From positions 1-7,085 of the forward strand of contig QILH01000216.1 in the NCBI GenBank assembly GCA_003233255.1: a stretch of 7,085 bases of DNA, given 5' to 3'. This document shows, in pieces, positions 1 through 5,595 of the stretch (the first letter of the stretch is position 1; each line of letters starts with the position of its first letter). The notes beneath the pieces were generated by a model that was not told the DNA's origin, ran no database searches, and saw only the letters and a list, made by a program, of their open reading frames with translations. Origin of the DNA: Gammaproteobacteria bacterium. Its GTDB lineage: Bacteria; Pseudomonadota; Gammaproteobacteria; UBA6429; Thiohalophilaceae. The translations under genes and the position numbers were made by a program.

Positions 1-291
1 TCCGGAACCGCCTCAAGTAAAACGATATTTAGCTTATTAAATATTGTTCATGAGCCGTTTCCCGAGTGGACGGTTTCACCGTTTTTTACGCTGGGTACCG
101 GTTGGATACAGACTAAACCAAAGTCGACCCTGGTGGCGACACGGGATCGCACCGATCAATATGCTAACTTCGGGTTTGGTTTTCGAATGCATTTAACCAA
201 ACGATTTTTATTACGTGCTGAATATAGAGAATATGTTGTCTTTAACGAGGAAATAAAAGAATGGAAAGCAGGCTTCGGATTTTTCTTTTAA
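1..291 (+). CDS. Outer-membrane beta-barrel protein, C-terminal part only
   Basis: An open frame enters from the left edge and ends at TAA 289-291, giving the last 96 residues of a protein whose start lies outside the window. The visible part alternates hydrophobic and polar residues in short strands with aromatic-rich stretches (SPFFTLGTGW, NFGFGFRMHL, LLRAEYREYVV) and ends in GFGFFF. A C-terminal Phe with alternating aromatics is the usual signal recognised by the BAM outer-membrane assembly machinery. The pattern resembles the outer-membrane beta-barrel family first defined in myxobacteria (OMP_myx_plus type), to which the next gene also seems to belong. Its last 31 nt overlap the start of that gene in another frame, so the two are probably co-transcribed and translationally coupled. 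The specific function is unknown; barrel identity is well supported, the family less so. Confidence 0.75.
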   Translation, partial: SGTASSKTIFSLLNIVHEPFPEWTVSPFFTLGTGWIQTKPKSTLVATRDRTDQYANFGFGFRMHLTKRFLLRAEYREYVVFNEEIKEWKAGFGFFF

Positions 292-968
292 GTACGGTAG
301 TGCTCAGTACGGGGTGTAGTTTTACGGCCGAGAAGTCGCCCGTAACTCCGTCTGCAACACCTGCGGCGTCAGCCGTTTCTGAACCCAACCCGGATAAAGA
401 AATCATTCAGACCGATCCCGTTATTCAACCGGATGTAAAACGGCGTGAAGTGAAGGAGTCGGACGTCAATACCGAAAACCTTGAGATTGGGCCCTTTTTT
501 GGCGTTCTCAGTATCGAGGATTTTGGTTCCGCCGCCGTTTATGGGCTTCGTCTGAATTATCATTTAACCGAAGATCTATTTCTGCAGGGCACCTATGGGC
601 AGTCTAAAGCCGGTACCACCAGTTTTGAACGTCTAAGCGGTGGAGTGCCCTTGTTAACGGATGAGCAGCGCCAGTACACGTATTACAATGTAGCAATCGG
701 ATATAATTTGTTACCGGGTGAGGCCTTTGTCACCCGCAACACGACGTTTAATACATCATTTTATGTCATTGCTGGTGCCGGCAGTACGGAATTTGCAGGC
801 GATGATCTGTTTACCATTGTCTGGGGTGCTGGATATTCGATCACCGCAACCGGCTGGTTGGCGATACATCTGGATTTTCGTGATCACATCTACGACATCG
901 CGGTGACCGGAGAAGACAAGACAACGAATAACCTGGAAGCAACGATTAGTCTAAATTATTATTTCTGA
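261..968 (+). CDS. Outer-membrane beta-barrel protein, possible lipoprotein
   Basis: The protein has 235 residues. Residues 1-18 form a signal sequence (basic MESRLR, then a hydrophobic core) followed by Cys19 in LSTGC. The residue at -3 is Ser rather than the usual Leu, so lipidation is likely but not certain. Residues about 25-70 are a Pro/Thr/Glu-rich linker. From about residue 75 to 235 there are beta-barrel strands (IGPFFGVLSI, YYNVAIGYNLL, FYVIAGAGSTEF, WLAIHLDFRDHIYD) and a C-terminal LNYYF that fits an outer-membrane beta-signal. The GAG...DFRDHIYD...NNLEATI pattern matches my recollection of the OMP_myx_plus outer-membrane family. The ATG at 261 is chosen because it alone supplies a full signal peptide; a GAGG at 247-250 lies 10 nt upstream inside the preceding gene. 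It sits 25 nt before the thioredoxin gene, so it probably belongs to the same envelope operon. No ligand or substrate can be read from the sequence. Confidence 0.8.
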   Translation: MESRLRIFLLSTVVLSTGCSFTAEKSPVTPSATPAASAVSEPNPDKEIIQTDPVIQPDVKRREVKESDVNTENLEIGPFFGVLSIEDFGSAAVYGLRLNYHLTEDLFLQGTYGQSKAGTTSFERLSGGVPLLTDEQRQYTYYNVAIGYNLLPGEAFVTRNTTFNTSFYVIAGAGSTEFAGDDLFTIVWGAGYSITATGWLAIHLDFRDHIYDIAVTGEDKTTNNLEATISLNYYF

Positions 969-981
969 TTAAAGAAAACGT

Positions 982-987
982 AAGGAG
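982..987 (+). promoter_or_regulatory. Strong ribosome binding site of the thioredoxin gene
   Basis: AAGGAG lies six bases before the ATG at 994. It is the best Shine-Dalgarno match in the left operon. The two following genes have weak sites and probably depend on coupling, so the thioredoxin may be the most strongly initiated product of the block. Confidence 0.7.
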
Positions 988-993
988 TATTAC

Positions 994-1488
994 ATGAAAC
1001 AGATCATTCGAATTTTTACACTTTTTGCTTTTGTATTTGTGGCGTCGGCCACCAGCGCCAGTGCAATATCGGGCAAGGCCCCGGACTTTACTTTAAAAAG
1101 CCGCAGTGGAGAGAATATTCGCTTGAGTGATTTGCGTGGTCAGGTCGTGATGTTGAACTTCTGGGCCTCCTGGTGTGGGCCGTGTCGTCAGGAAATGCCT
1201 ATTTTAGAACAGTTACATAAACGCTACAGCAAACTCGGATTCACGGTGGTGGGTGTGAATGTAGAACAGGACACCAGTAAGGCCGTGGCTTATTTGCGTG
1301 ATGTCAAAGTTTCTTTTCCGATTCTGTATGATAATACCAGTAAGGTAAGCAAACTCTATAATGTGAGTGCGATGCCTACCACGGTGATGATCGATCGCAA
1401 TGGTAATATGCGTTTCAAACATCACGGTTATAAACCCGGTTATGAAAAAGATTATAAAAAACAGATTAAACAACTGATTCGAGAATAA
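994..1488 (+). CDS. Secreted TlpA/ResA-family thioredoxin-like disulfide reductase
   Basis: The protein has 164 residues. Residues 1-24 are a Sec signal peptide with a hydrophobic core and an ASA cleavage site, so it acts in the periplasm. The mature part is one thioredoxin fold of the AhpC-TSA/Redoxin type: KAPDFTL at 28-34, LNFWASWCGPC at 54-64 with redox cysteines Cys61 and Cys64, and the cis-proline loop AMPT with Pro128. TlpA and ResA proteins hold thiols reduced outside the cytoplasm, classically in cytochrome c maturation, using electrons from DsbD/CcdA-type proteins. No cytochrome maturation genes are seen here. Instead it sits three bases before a small lipoprotein that ends in Cys-Gly-Cys, which I infer to be its likely client. 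The start is fixed by AAGGAG six bases upstream. The fold and export are secure; the partner is inference. Confidence 0.93.
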   Translation: MKQIIRIFTLFAFVFVASATSASAISGKAPDFTLKSRSGENIRLSDLRGQVVMLNFWASWCGPCRQEMPILEQLHKRYSKLGFTVVGVNVEQDTSKAVAYLRDVKVSFPILYDNTSKVSKLYNVSAMPTTVMIDRNGNMRFKHHGYKPGYEKDYKKQIKQLIRE

Positions 1489-1491
1489 ATT

Positions 1492-1716
1492 ATGAAACGT
1501 CTGCCATTATTAATATTAGTGACCACCTTTGTGTTATCAGGTTGCAGTTCCTGGGAGCCCTGGGTGAAACCCTATGAACGTGAAAACCTGTCTGATCCGA
1601 TCATGAATGTTGGGCGTGATCCGGTAGTGGCGTCTTATCACCATCATGTGTTTGAAACGCGTGAATCCGCTCGCGGAGCCGGCTCCGTATCCGGCGGTGG
1701 CTGTGGTTGTAACTAG
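1492..1716 (+). CDS. DUF4266-family small lipoprotein ending GGGCGCN
   Basis: The protein has 74 residues. The N-terminal signal ends in a canonical lipobox LSGC, with lipidated Cys18 and Ser19 at +2, which favours Lol-mediated transfer to the outer membrane. The mature chain is only 57 residues: a Trp/Pro segment (WEPWVKPYERENL, 21-33), a Met38, a His triplet at 50-52, the ETRESARGAG stretch, and the C-terminus GGGCGCN with Cys71 and Cys73. This layout matches the DUF4266 family, whose function I do not know to be established. The Cys-x-Cys tail and the His triplet could bind metal or cycle between thiol and disulfide; that is inference. Its ATG is three bases after the thioredoxin stop with only a weak GAGA upstream, suggesting translational coupling. 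The DUF3570 gene follows after 19 nt. Confidence 0.85.
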   Translation: MKRLPLLILVTTFVLSGCSSWEPWVKPYERENLSDPIMNVGRDPVVASYHHHVFETRESARGAGSVSGGGCGCN

Positions 1717-1735
1717 GCAAGTTTGATAAACACGT

Positions 1736-2920
1736 ATGCGCTATCCAGCTTATATATTATTTTATCTTTTAAGCCTGCTGACGTTTATGCAACAGGTGAC
1801 CGCAGCGGTATTGCCTGACGAGCGAGCCGATGTGATGTTGCATTCCTATGAAGGGGGTGAGTTGACGGTAAGTGGGCCTGCCGTCCTGTTGCGGAAAAAT
1901 ATTGGTACCAGCACTTCGGTTTTTTATAACACGTATACCGATAATATCACCAGCGCCTCGATTGACGTGCAGATCAGTGGCAGTCCTTATGAAGAGGCGC
2001 GTACCGAACAGACTCTAGGTGTCGATTATCTCACGGGTAAAACCACGCTGAGTTTTTCCTATACGGACAGTACCGAAAATGATTATGAGGCGAGTACGAT
2101 CACCGTCGGACTGAGTCAGGATTTTTTTGGTGATCTCTCGACCCTGACCATGGGTTTTTCGCAGGGTAACGATACTATTTCCGCTCGTACTGGCAACGAT
2201 CCACTTGAATTTGAAGCGCGATCTTCAATCGTTCGGTCTAATTATCGGGTAGGTTTCACCCAGATCCTGACCAAGAATGCGACCCTTGGCTTTGGTTTTG
2301 AAACCATAACGGATGAAGGAACATCCGCTCCGGGTCAATCGACGACCTTAAACAATCCCTATCGACAATATAGCTTTCGCCTAAGCGGAAGTCCCGACAT
2401 TCGGAGCTATGCTTTTGAGCTTTATCCTAATACACGTACCAGTAATGCCCTGTCGTTGCGAGGAAATTACTTTTTGCCCTGGAAGGGTGCAATTCATTAT
2501 GAATATCGTACGTTTCAGGACTCCTGGGGAATTCGCGCCAACAATATCGGTTTGACCTACGTGCAGCCCATCAGTCATTTTGTGTTTGAATTGCGCTACC
2601 GAGTATATAGCCAGACTCAGGCTGATTTTTATCGGGATTTATTTGATTTTGAGGGGCAGTTTACCTTTATGGCGCGTGATAAAGAACTCAGCACCTATTC
2701 GAGCACCGCGGTCGGGTTTGGGATCAGTTATGAATTTGCCAAGAATGGCTGGGGCTGGATCGACAAGGGCAGCCTGAATTTTTCCTATGACCTGATCTCT
2801 TTCGAATACGATAACTTCCGCGATGCCACTGAAAATGTTGGGGGGGTTCCTGCCGGCACCGAATCTTTTTATGCCTTTGACGCCGACGTTATGCAGGCCT
2901 TCATCTCAATTTGGTACTAA
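1736..2920 (+). CDS. DUF3570-family outer-membrane beta-barrel protein
   Basis: The protein has 394 residues with a Sec signal peptide at about 1-24 (cleavage near TAA-VLP). The following region has family hallmarks: HSYEGGELTVSGPAVLLRK, then SASIDVQISGSPYEEARTEQTLGVDYLTG, SYTDSTENDYEAST, SQDFFGDLSTLTMGFSQG, QILTKNATLG and LNNPYR. Together these match my recollection of DUF3570. The rest is rich in amphipathic aromatic strands and ends in AFISIWY, consistent with a transmembrane barrel. No lipobox, haem motif or flavinylation motif is seen. DUF3570 and DUF4266 genes are, as I recall, often adjacent, and here they sit 19 nt apart behind a thioredoxin, so the three probably work together at the outer membrane. 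No strong Shine-Dalgarno is visible before 1736. The molecular function is unknown. No hairpin terminator is seen downstream. Confidence 0.87.
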   Translation: MRYPAYILFYLLSLLTFMQQVTAAVLPDERADVMLHSYEGGELTVSGPAVLLRKNIGTSTSVFYNTYTDNITSASIDVQISGSPYEEARTEQTLGVDYLTGKTTLSFSYTDSTENDYEASTITVGLSQDFFGDLSTLTMGFSQGNDTISARTGNDPLEFEARSSIVRSNYRVGFTQILTKNATLGFGFETITDEGTSAPGQSTTLNNPYRQYSFRLSGSPDIRSYAFELYPNTRTSNALSLRGNYFLPWKGAIHYEYRTFQDSWGIRANNIGLTYVQPISHFVFELRYRVYSQTQADFYRDLFDFEGQFTFMARDKELSTYSSTAVGFGISYEFAKNGWGWIDKGSLNFSYDLISFEYDNFRDATENVGGVPAGTESFYAFDADVMQAFISIWY

Positions 2921-2948
2921 TATTAGGGAACGTTAATACTAAACCTTA

Positions 2949-2977
2949 TTGAGCCGAAGCCGCGAATCTCGTAGGAT
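2949..2977 (+). promoter_or_regulatory. Possible sigma-70-type promoter of the lipid operon
   Basis: TTGAGC at 2949-2954 and TAGGAT at 2972-2977 are separated by 17 bp; each matches its consensus hexamer at four of six positions. They lie in the only sizeable gap (2921-3028) before the cyclopropane synthase. The rest of that gap holds no clear operator or terminator. The call is based on hexamers alone and is weak. Confidence 0.35.
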
Positions 2978-3028
2978 AGGCCTCCGGGGATGCATTATTG
3001 ATATTAATTCTAAGGGGTCGCGAAGTAG

Positions 3029-4321
3029 ATGGGTGCGGAATCAACAACACAGGACGCGCTGGAAGGCGCGTCGATCAATACCAATCATCATGTAGTACCA
3101 AACTCAGGTAAGATTCGGCGTTCCAGCAAGGCCAATCAGTTTGACCACTGGCTGGTGAGCAAGATGCTTTCGCTAAGTGGCCATCCGCCCTTTACCTTGC
3201 AGTTGTGGGATGGCTCCGAGTTCAATGAGAATCTCCATAATACTCATAAATTGTTCATCACGGATCGTCAGGCTCTCTGGCTGCTAGCGTATGACCCTGA
3301 ATTTTATTTTGGCGAACTGTATTCGACCCATCGTTTGATCCTGACCGGCGATCTGGTTGAATTTTTAACGACGGATTACCGCTATTGTCGAACTTATGGC
3401 AACAAGTGGACGGATCTGCTGCAGTTCCTGCGCCATCCACCACGTTTAAATTCGCTTAGCGGTTCGCAAAAAAATATTCACCATCATTACAACATCGGCA
3501 ACGATTTTTACTCGCTATGGTTAGACAACGAAGCGAATCAATACACCTGTGCGTATTATCCCCGTGACGATATGACTCTGGAACAGGCGCAGATTGCCAA
3601 GTTACATCATCTTGCACGTAAACTTAAGCTCGAACCGGGGCAGACCGTGGTTGAAGCTGGTTGTGGTTGGGGTGGACTGGCACGATTTTTTGCTAAAAAT
3701 TACGGTGTAAAGATTAAGGCCTACAATATTTCGCATGAACAAGTACGATTTGCCACTGAGAAGGCTCGCGAACAGGGTCTTGATGAGCAGATTGAATATA
3801 TTGAAGACGATTACCGCAATATCACGGGTAGCTATGATGTCTTTGTTTCGGTTGGCATGCTGGAGCATGTTGGCAAACGCCAGTATAAGATCCTGGGCGG
3901 TGTAGTCGATAGATGTTTGCGTGAGGATGGGATTGGTCTGATCCATACCATTGGTCGCAATCGTCCGGGTTTGATGAATGCCTGGGTCGAAAAACGAATT
4001 TTCCCAGGCGCTTATCCGCCCTCCCTCAAAGAAATGATGGAAATTTTTGAGCCGAATAATTTATCAATATTAGATCTTGAAAATATTCGTTTGCATTACG
4101 CTCGAACCCTGAATCACTGGCTGGAACGGTTTAATGCCAATGAGGAAAAGATTACCGATATGTTCGATAGCGATTTTGTGCGCGCCTGGCGTCTGTATCT
4201 GGCCGGTTCGGTATCGGCGTTTACCACCGCACAATTACAGTTATTCCAGGTCGTGTTTGCCCGTGAGGACAATAATTCCGTGCCCTGGTCGCGTTCGCAT
4301 CTGTACGAAGAAGGCCACTAA
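3029..4321 (+). CDS. cfa: Cyclopropane-fatty-acyl-phospholipid synthase (SAM-dependent)
   Basis: The protein has 430 residues, somewhat longer than E. coli Cfa (about 380) because of a polar N-terminal extension of some 35 residues. The enzyme adds a methylene group from S-adenosylmethionine across the cis double bond of acyl chains in membrane phospholipids. Residues about 36-145 are the N-terminal lipid-binding domain. Then come HHHYNIGNDFY (151-161), YTCAYY with Cys174, the SAM-binding loop EAGCGWGG (209-216), VGMLEHVG with Glu279, IHTIG with His306, and HYART with Tyr357. By alignment from memory these correspond to the E. coli bicarbonate and active-site residues Cys139, Glu239, His266 and Tyr317, so it should be active. 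HYN replaces the commoner HYD in the lipid-site motif. AAGGGG at 3012-3017 lies 11 nt before the ATG, slightly far. It is tightly coupled to the flavoprotein gene downstream. A related SAM methyltransferase making methyl-branched chains cannot be excluded. Confidence 0.93.
   Translation: MGAESTTQDALEGASINTNHHVVPNSGKIRRSSKANQFDHWLVSKMLSLSGHPPFTLQLWDGSEFNENLHNTHKLFITDRQALWLLAYDPEFYFGELYSTHRLILTGDLVEFLTTDYRYCRTYGNKWTDLLQFLRHPPRLNSLSGSQKNIHHHYNIGNDFYSLWLDNEANQYTCAYYPRDDMTLEQAQIAKLHHLARKLKLEPGQTVVEAGCGWGGLARFFAKNYGVKIKAYNISHEQVRFATEKAREQGLDEQIEYIEDDYRNITGSYDVFVSVGMLEHVGKRQYKILGGVVDRCLREDGIGLIHTIGRNRPGLMNAWVEKRIFPGAYPPSLKEMMEIFEPNNLSILDLENIRLHYARTLNHWLERFNANEEKITDMFDSDFVRAWRLYLAGSVSAFTTAQLQLFQVVFAREDNNSVPWSRSHLYEEGH
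4307..4314 (+). promoter_or_regulatory. Ribosome binding site inside cfa supporting a GTG start
   Basis: GAAGAAGG lies within the last codons of the cyclopropane synthase, nine bases before the GTG at 4324. The nearby ATG at 4322 is in another frame and is followed at once by TGA, so the GTG is the credible start of the oxidoreductase. Confidence 0.65.
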
Positions 4322-4323
4322 AT

Positions 4324-5472
4324 GTGACTACCGACCCATACGATGTCCTCATCGTTGGCGGAGGGCCCGCGGGTTCGACTTTGGCATGGACCTTACGTAA
4401 TAGCGGTCTCAACATTGCCATCCTTGATAAAGCCACCTTTCCTCGCGATAAAATCTGTGCGGGCTGGGTTACCCCGGCGGTAATGGAAGAGCTGGAACTG
4501 GATCTTGACGACTATCAGCAGGGACGTACCCTGCAACCCGTGTTCGGTTTCCGTGTGAGTCAAATCGGCAAACGTGAAATTGAGACGCGTTACAGTAATG
4601 AAGCCCCGGTGAGTTACAGTATTCGACGTTGTGAATTTGATCATTACCTGCTTGAGCGTGCGAAGGAAACCGCAGATGTTGAGCTTATTCTTGGTGAGAA
4701 ATTTAAAAGCATGACGAAAGTCGATGATCATTGGCTGGTTAACGGAACGCATAAGGCCCGGCTTGTCGTCGGTGCTGGCGGACACTTTTGCCCGGTGGTT
4801 CGTGCGATGGGAGCGAAACTGGGCAGCAGCGAAACCATCGTTGCGGCGCAGGAGATTGAGTTTGAGATGAGTCCAGAGCAGGCGGCCGCCTGCCCGGTCG
4901 AGGCCGATGTGCCTGAGCTCTTTTTCTGTGAAGATTTGTCGGGTTATGGCTGGGTGGTACGCAAGGATAATTTCCTGAATATCGGCCTTGGTCGCGAGGA
5001 CAACCACAAGCTGTCAGAGCATGTTGGCGTTTTCAGACAGCAACTTGTCGATAGCGGCAAGATCCCCGCTGAAACACCCCTTAAATTTCATGGTCATGCC
5101 TATATCCTCTATCCACAGGCGACACGCCCACTATTAACGGATTGAGTGATGATTATTGGTGATGCGGCGGGACTGGCCTACCCGGAGAGCGGGGAGGGTA
5201 TTCGTCCGGCCGTCGAATCCGCGATTCTGGCCGCCCAGGTTATTGCCTCGGCTGAGGGTGATTACTCACAAACAACCTTGCTGGCCTACCAGCATCGTCT
5301 TGAAGACCGGCTGGGCAAGCGTGGTGCTAAGGAAATCATGGACTTTCTACCGAGCTGGCTGAAACAGTCATTAGCAGGGGCCTTGCTCACAACACACTGG
5401 TTCGTGCGCAATTACGTGGTCGAACGCTGGTTTCTGCATTCTGACCAGCCCCCGTTGGTTGTTGAAAAATGA
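4324..5472 (+). pseudogene. Geranylgeranyl-reductase-family FAD oxidoreductase with in-frame TGA
   Basis: Reading through one stop gives 382 codons, close to the usual family length. The N-terminal part has the FAD dinucleotide fold VLIVGGGPAGS (GxGxxG at 12-17), the family segment KICAGW near residue 47, RRCEFDHYLLERA, and YGWVVRKDNFLNIGLG. The second FAD motif, IIGDAAGLAYPESGEGI, lies after a TGA at codon 274, in the same frame and reading on to TGA 5470-5472. Family members reduce carbon-carbon double bonds of prenyl or other lipid chains with flavin. The gene starts with GTG two bases after the cfa stop, so it is in that operon and may act on the same lipids. As written, the products would be a 273-residue piece lacking half the flavin site and a 108-residue piece restartable at GTG 5146 or ATG 5149. 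Neither alone should be a working enzyme. A recent nonsense mutation or a sequencing error is most likely. Confidence 0.85.
5143..5145 (+). other. In-frame TGA interrupting the oxidoreductase
   Basis: The codon context is LLT-Asp-TGA-Val-Met-Ile-Ile-Gly-Asp-Ala-Ala-Gly. Relatives usually have a full codon here, often Arg, and CGA to TGA is a single C-to-T transition. No indel is needed, since the frame is the same on both sides. TGA is used as a normal stop elsewhere in the window (966-968, 5470-5472). Confidence 0.85.
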
Positions 5473-5473
5473 C

Positions 5474-5594
5474 TTAATTGGGGTCAGAAAATAATCGGGG
5501 TCAGAGACGTATTTTTGGCTAGCAAACTATACAAATAGCTAATGAGTAGGAAAAAATACGTCTCTGACCCCGATTATTTTCTGACCCCAATTAA
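5474..5594. repeat. 121-bp palindromic element with perfect 43-bp arms
   Basis: Bases 5474-5516 are the exact reverse complement of 5552-5594, leaving a 35-nt AT-rich spacer at 5517-5551. Each arm contains GGGGTCAGA twice with a 17-bp period: at 5480-5488 and 5497-5505, and in reverse at 5563-5571 and 5580-5588. Both ends read TTAATTGGGG inward. The element encodes nothing and looks like a small non-autonomous mobile repeat (MITE- or REP-like). GGGGTCAGA repeats are, as I recall, common around REP-associated tyrosine transposase genes in proteobacteria, but no transposase is present here. It fills the space between two converging genes, one base from each stop codon. Transcribed from either side it would fold into a long hairpin, so it may block read-through between the genes, although no classic U-tract follows the stem. 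Confidence 0.85.
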
Positions 5595-5595
5595 A

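Noticed and set aside
261..2920. ApbE-type flavinylation site in the envelope operon
   Set aside because: I looked for a D-x-x-S/T-G-A-S/T-like motif because DUF4266/DUF3570 can lie near ApbE, and found none in these proteins.
2917..2926. CTAATATTAG palindrome over the DUF3570 stop codon as an operator or terminator
   Set aside because: It is only 10 bp, AT-rich, without loop or T-tract, and easily arises by chance.
3602..3946. A 114-codon - strand open frame opposite the cyclopropane synthase
   Set aside because: It lies antisense to the SAM-binding core, shows no family features, and is explained by codon use on the + strand.
4393..5007. A 204-codon open frame on the - strand inside the oxidoreductase gene
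   Set aside because: It is antisense to a well-recognised flavoprotein, has no recognisable motif and no convincing start site; it is a shadow of the + strand codons.
5143..5145. Selenocysteine insertion or a recoded TGA genetic code
   Set aside because: The site is not a Cys/Sec position in this family and no convincing SECIS-like hairpin was evident just downstream. Other genes in the window end in TGA and use TGG for Trp.
5480..5588. CRISPR array from the repeated GGGGTCAGA units
   Set aside because: The units are 9 bp with a 17-bp period, occur as an inverted pair of doublets and have no unique spacers of CRISPR length.
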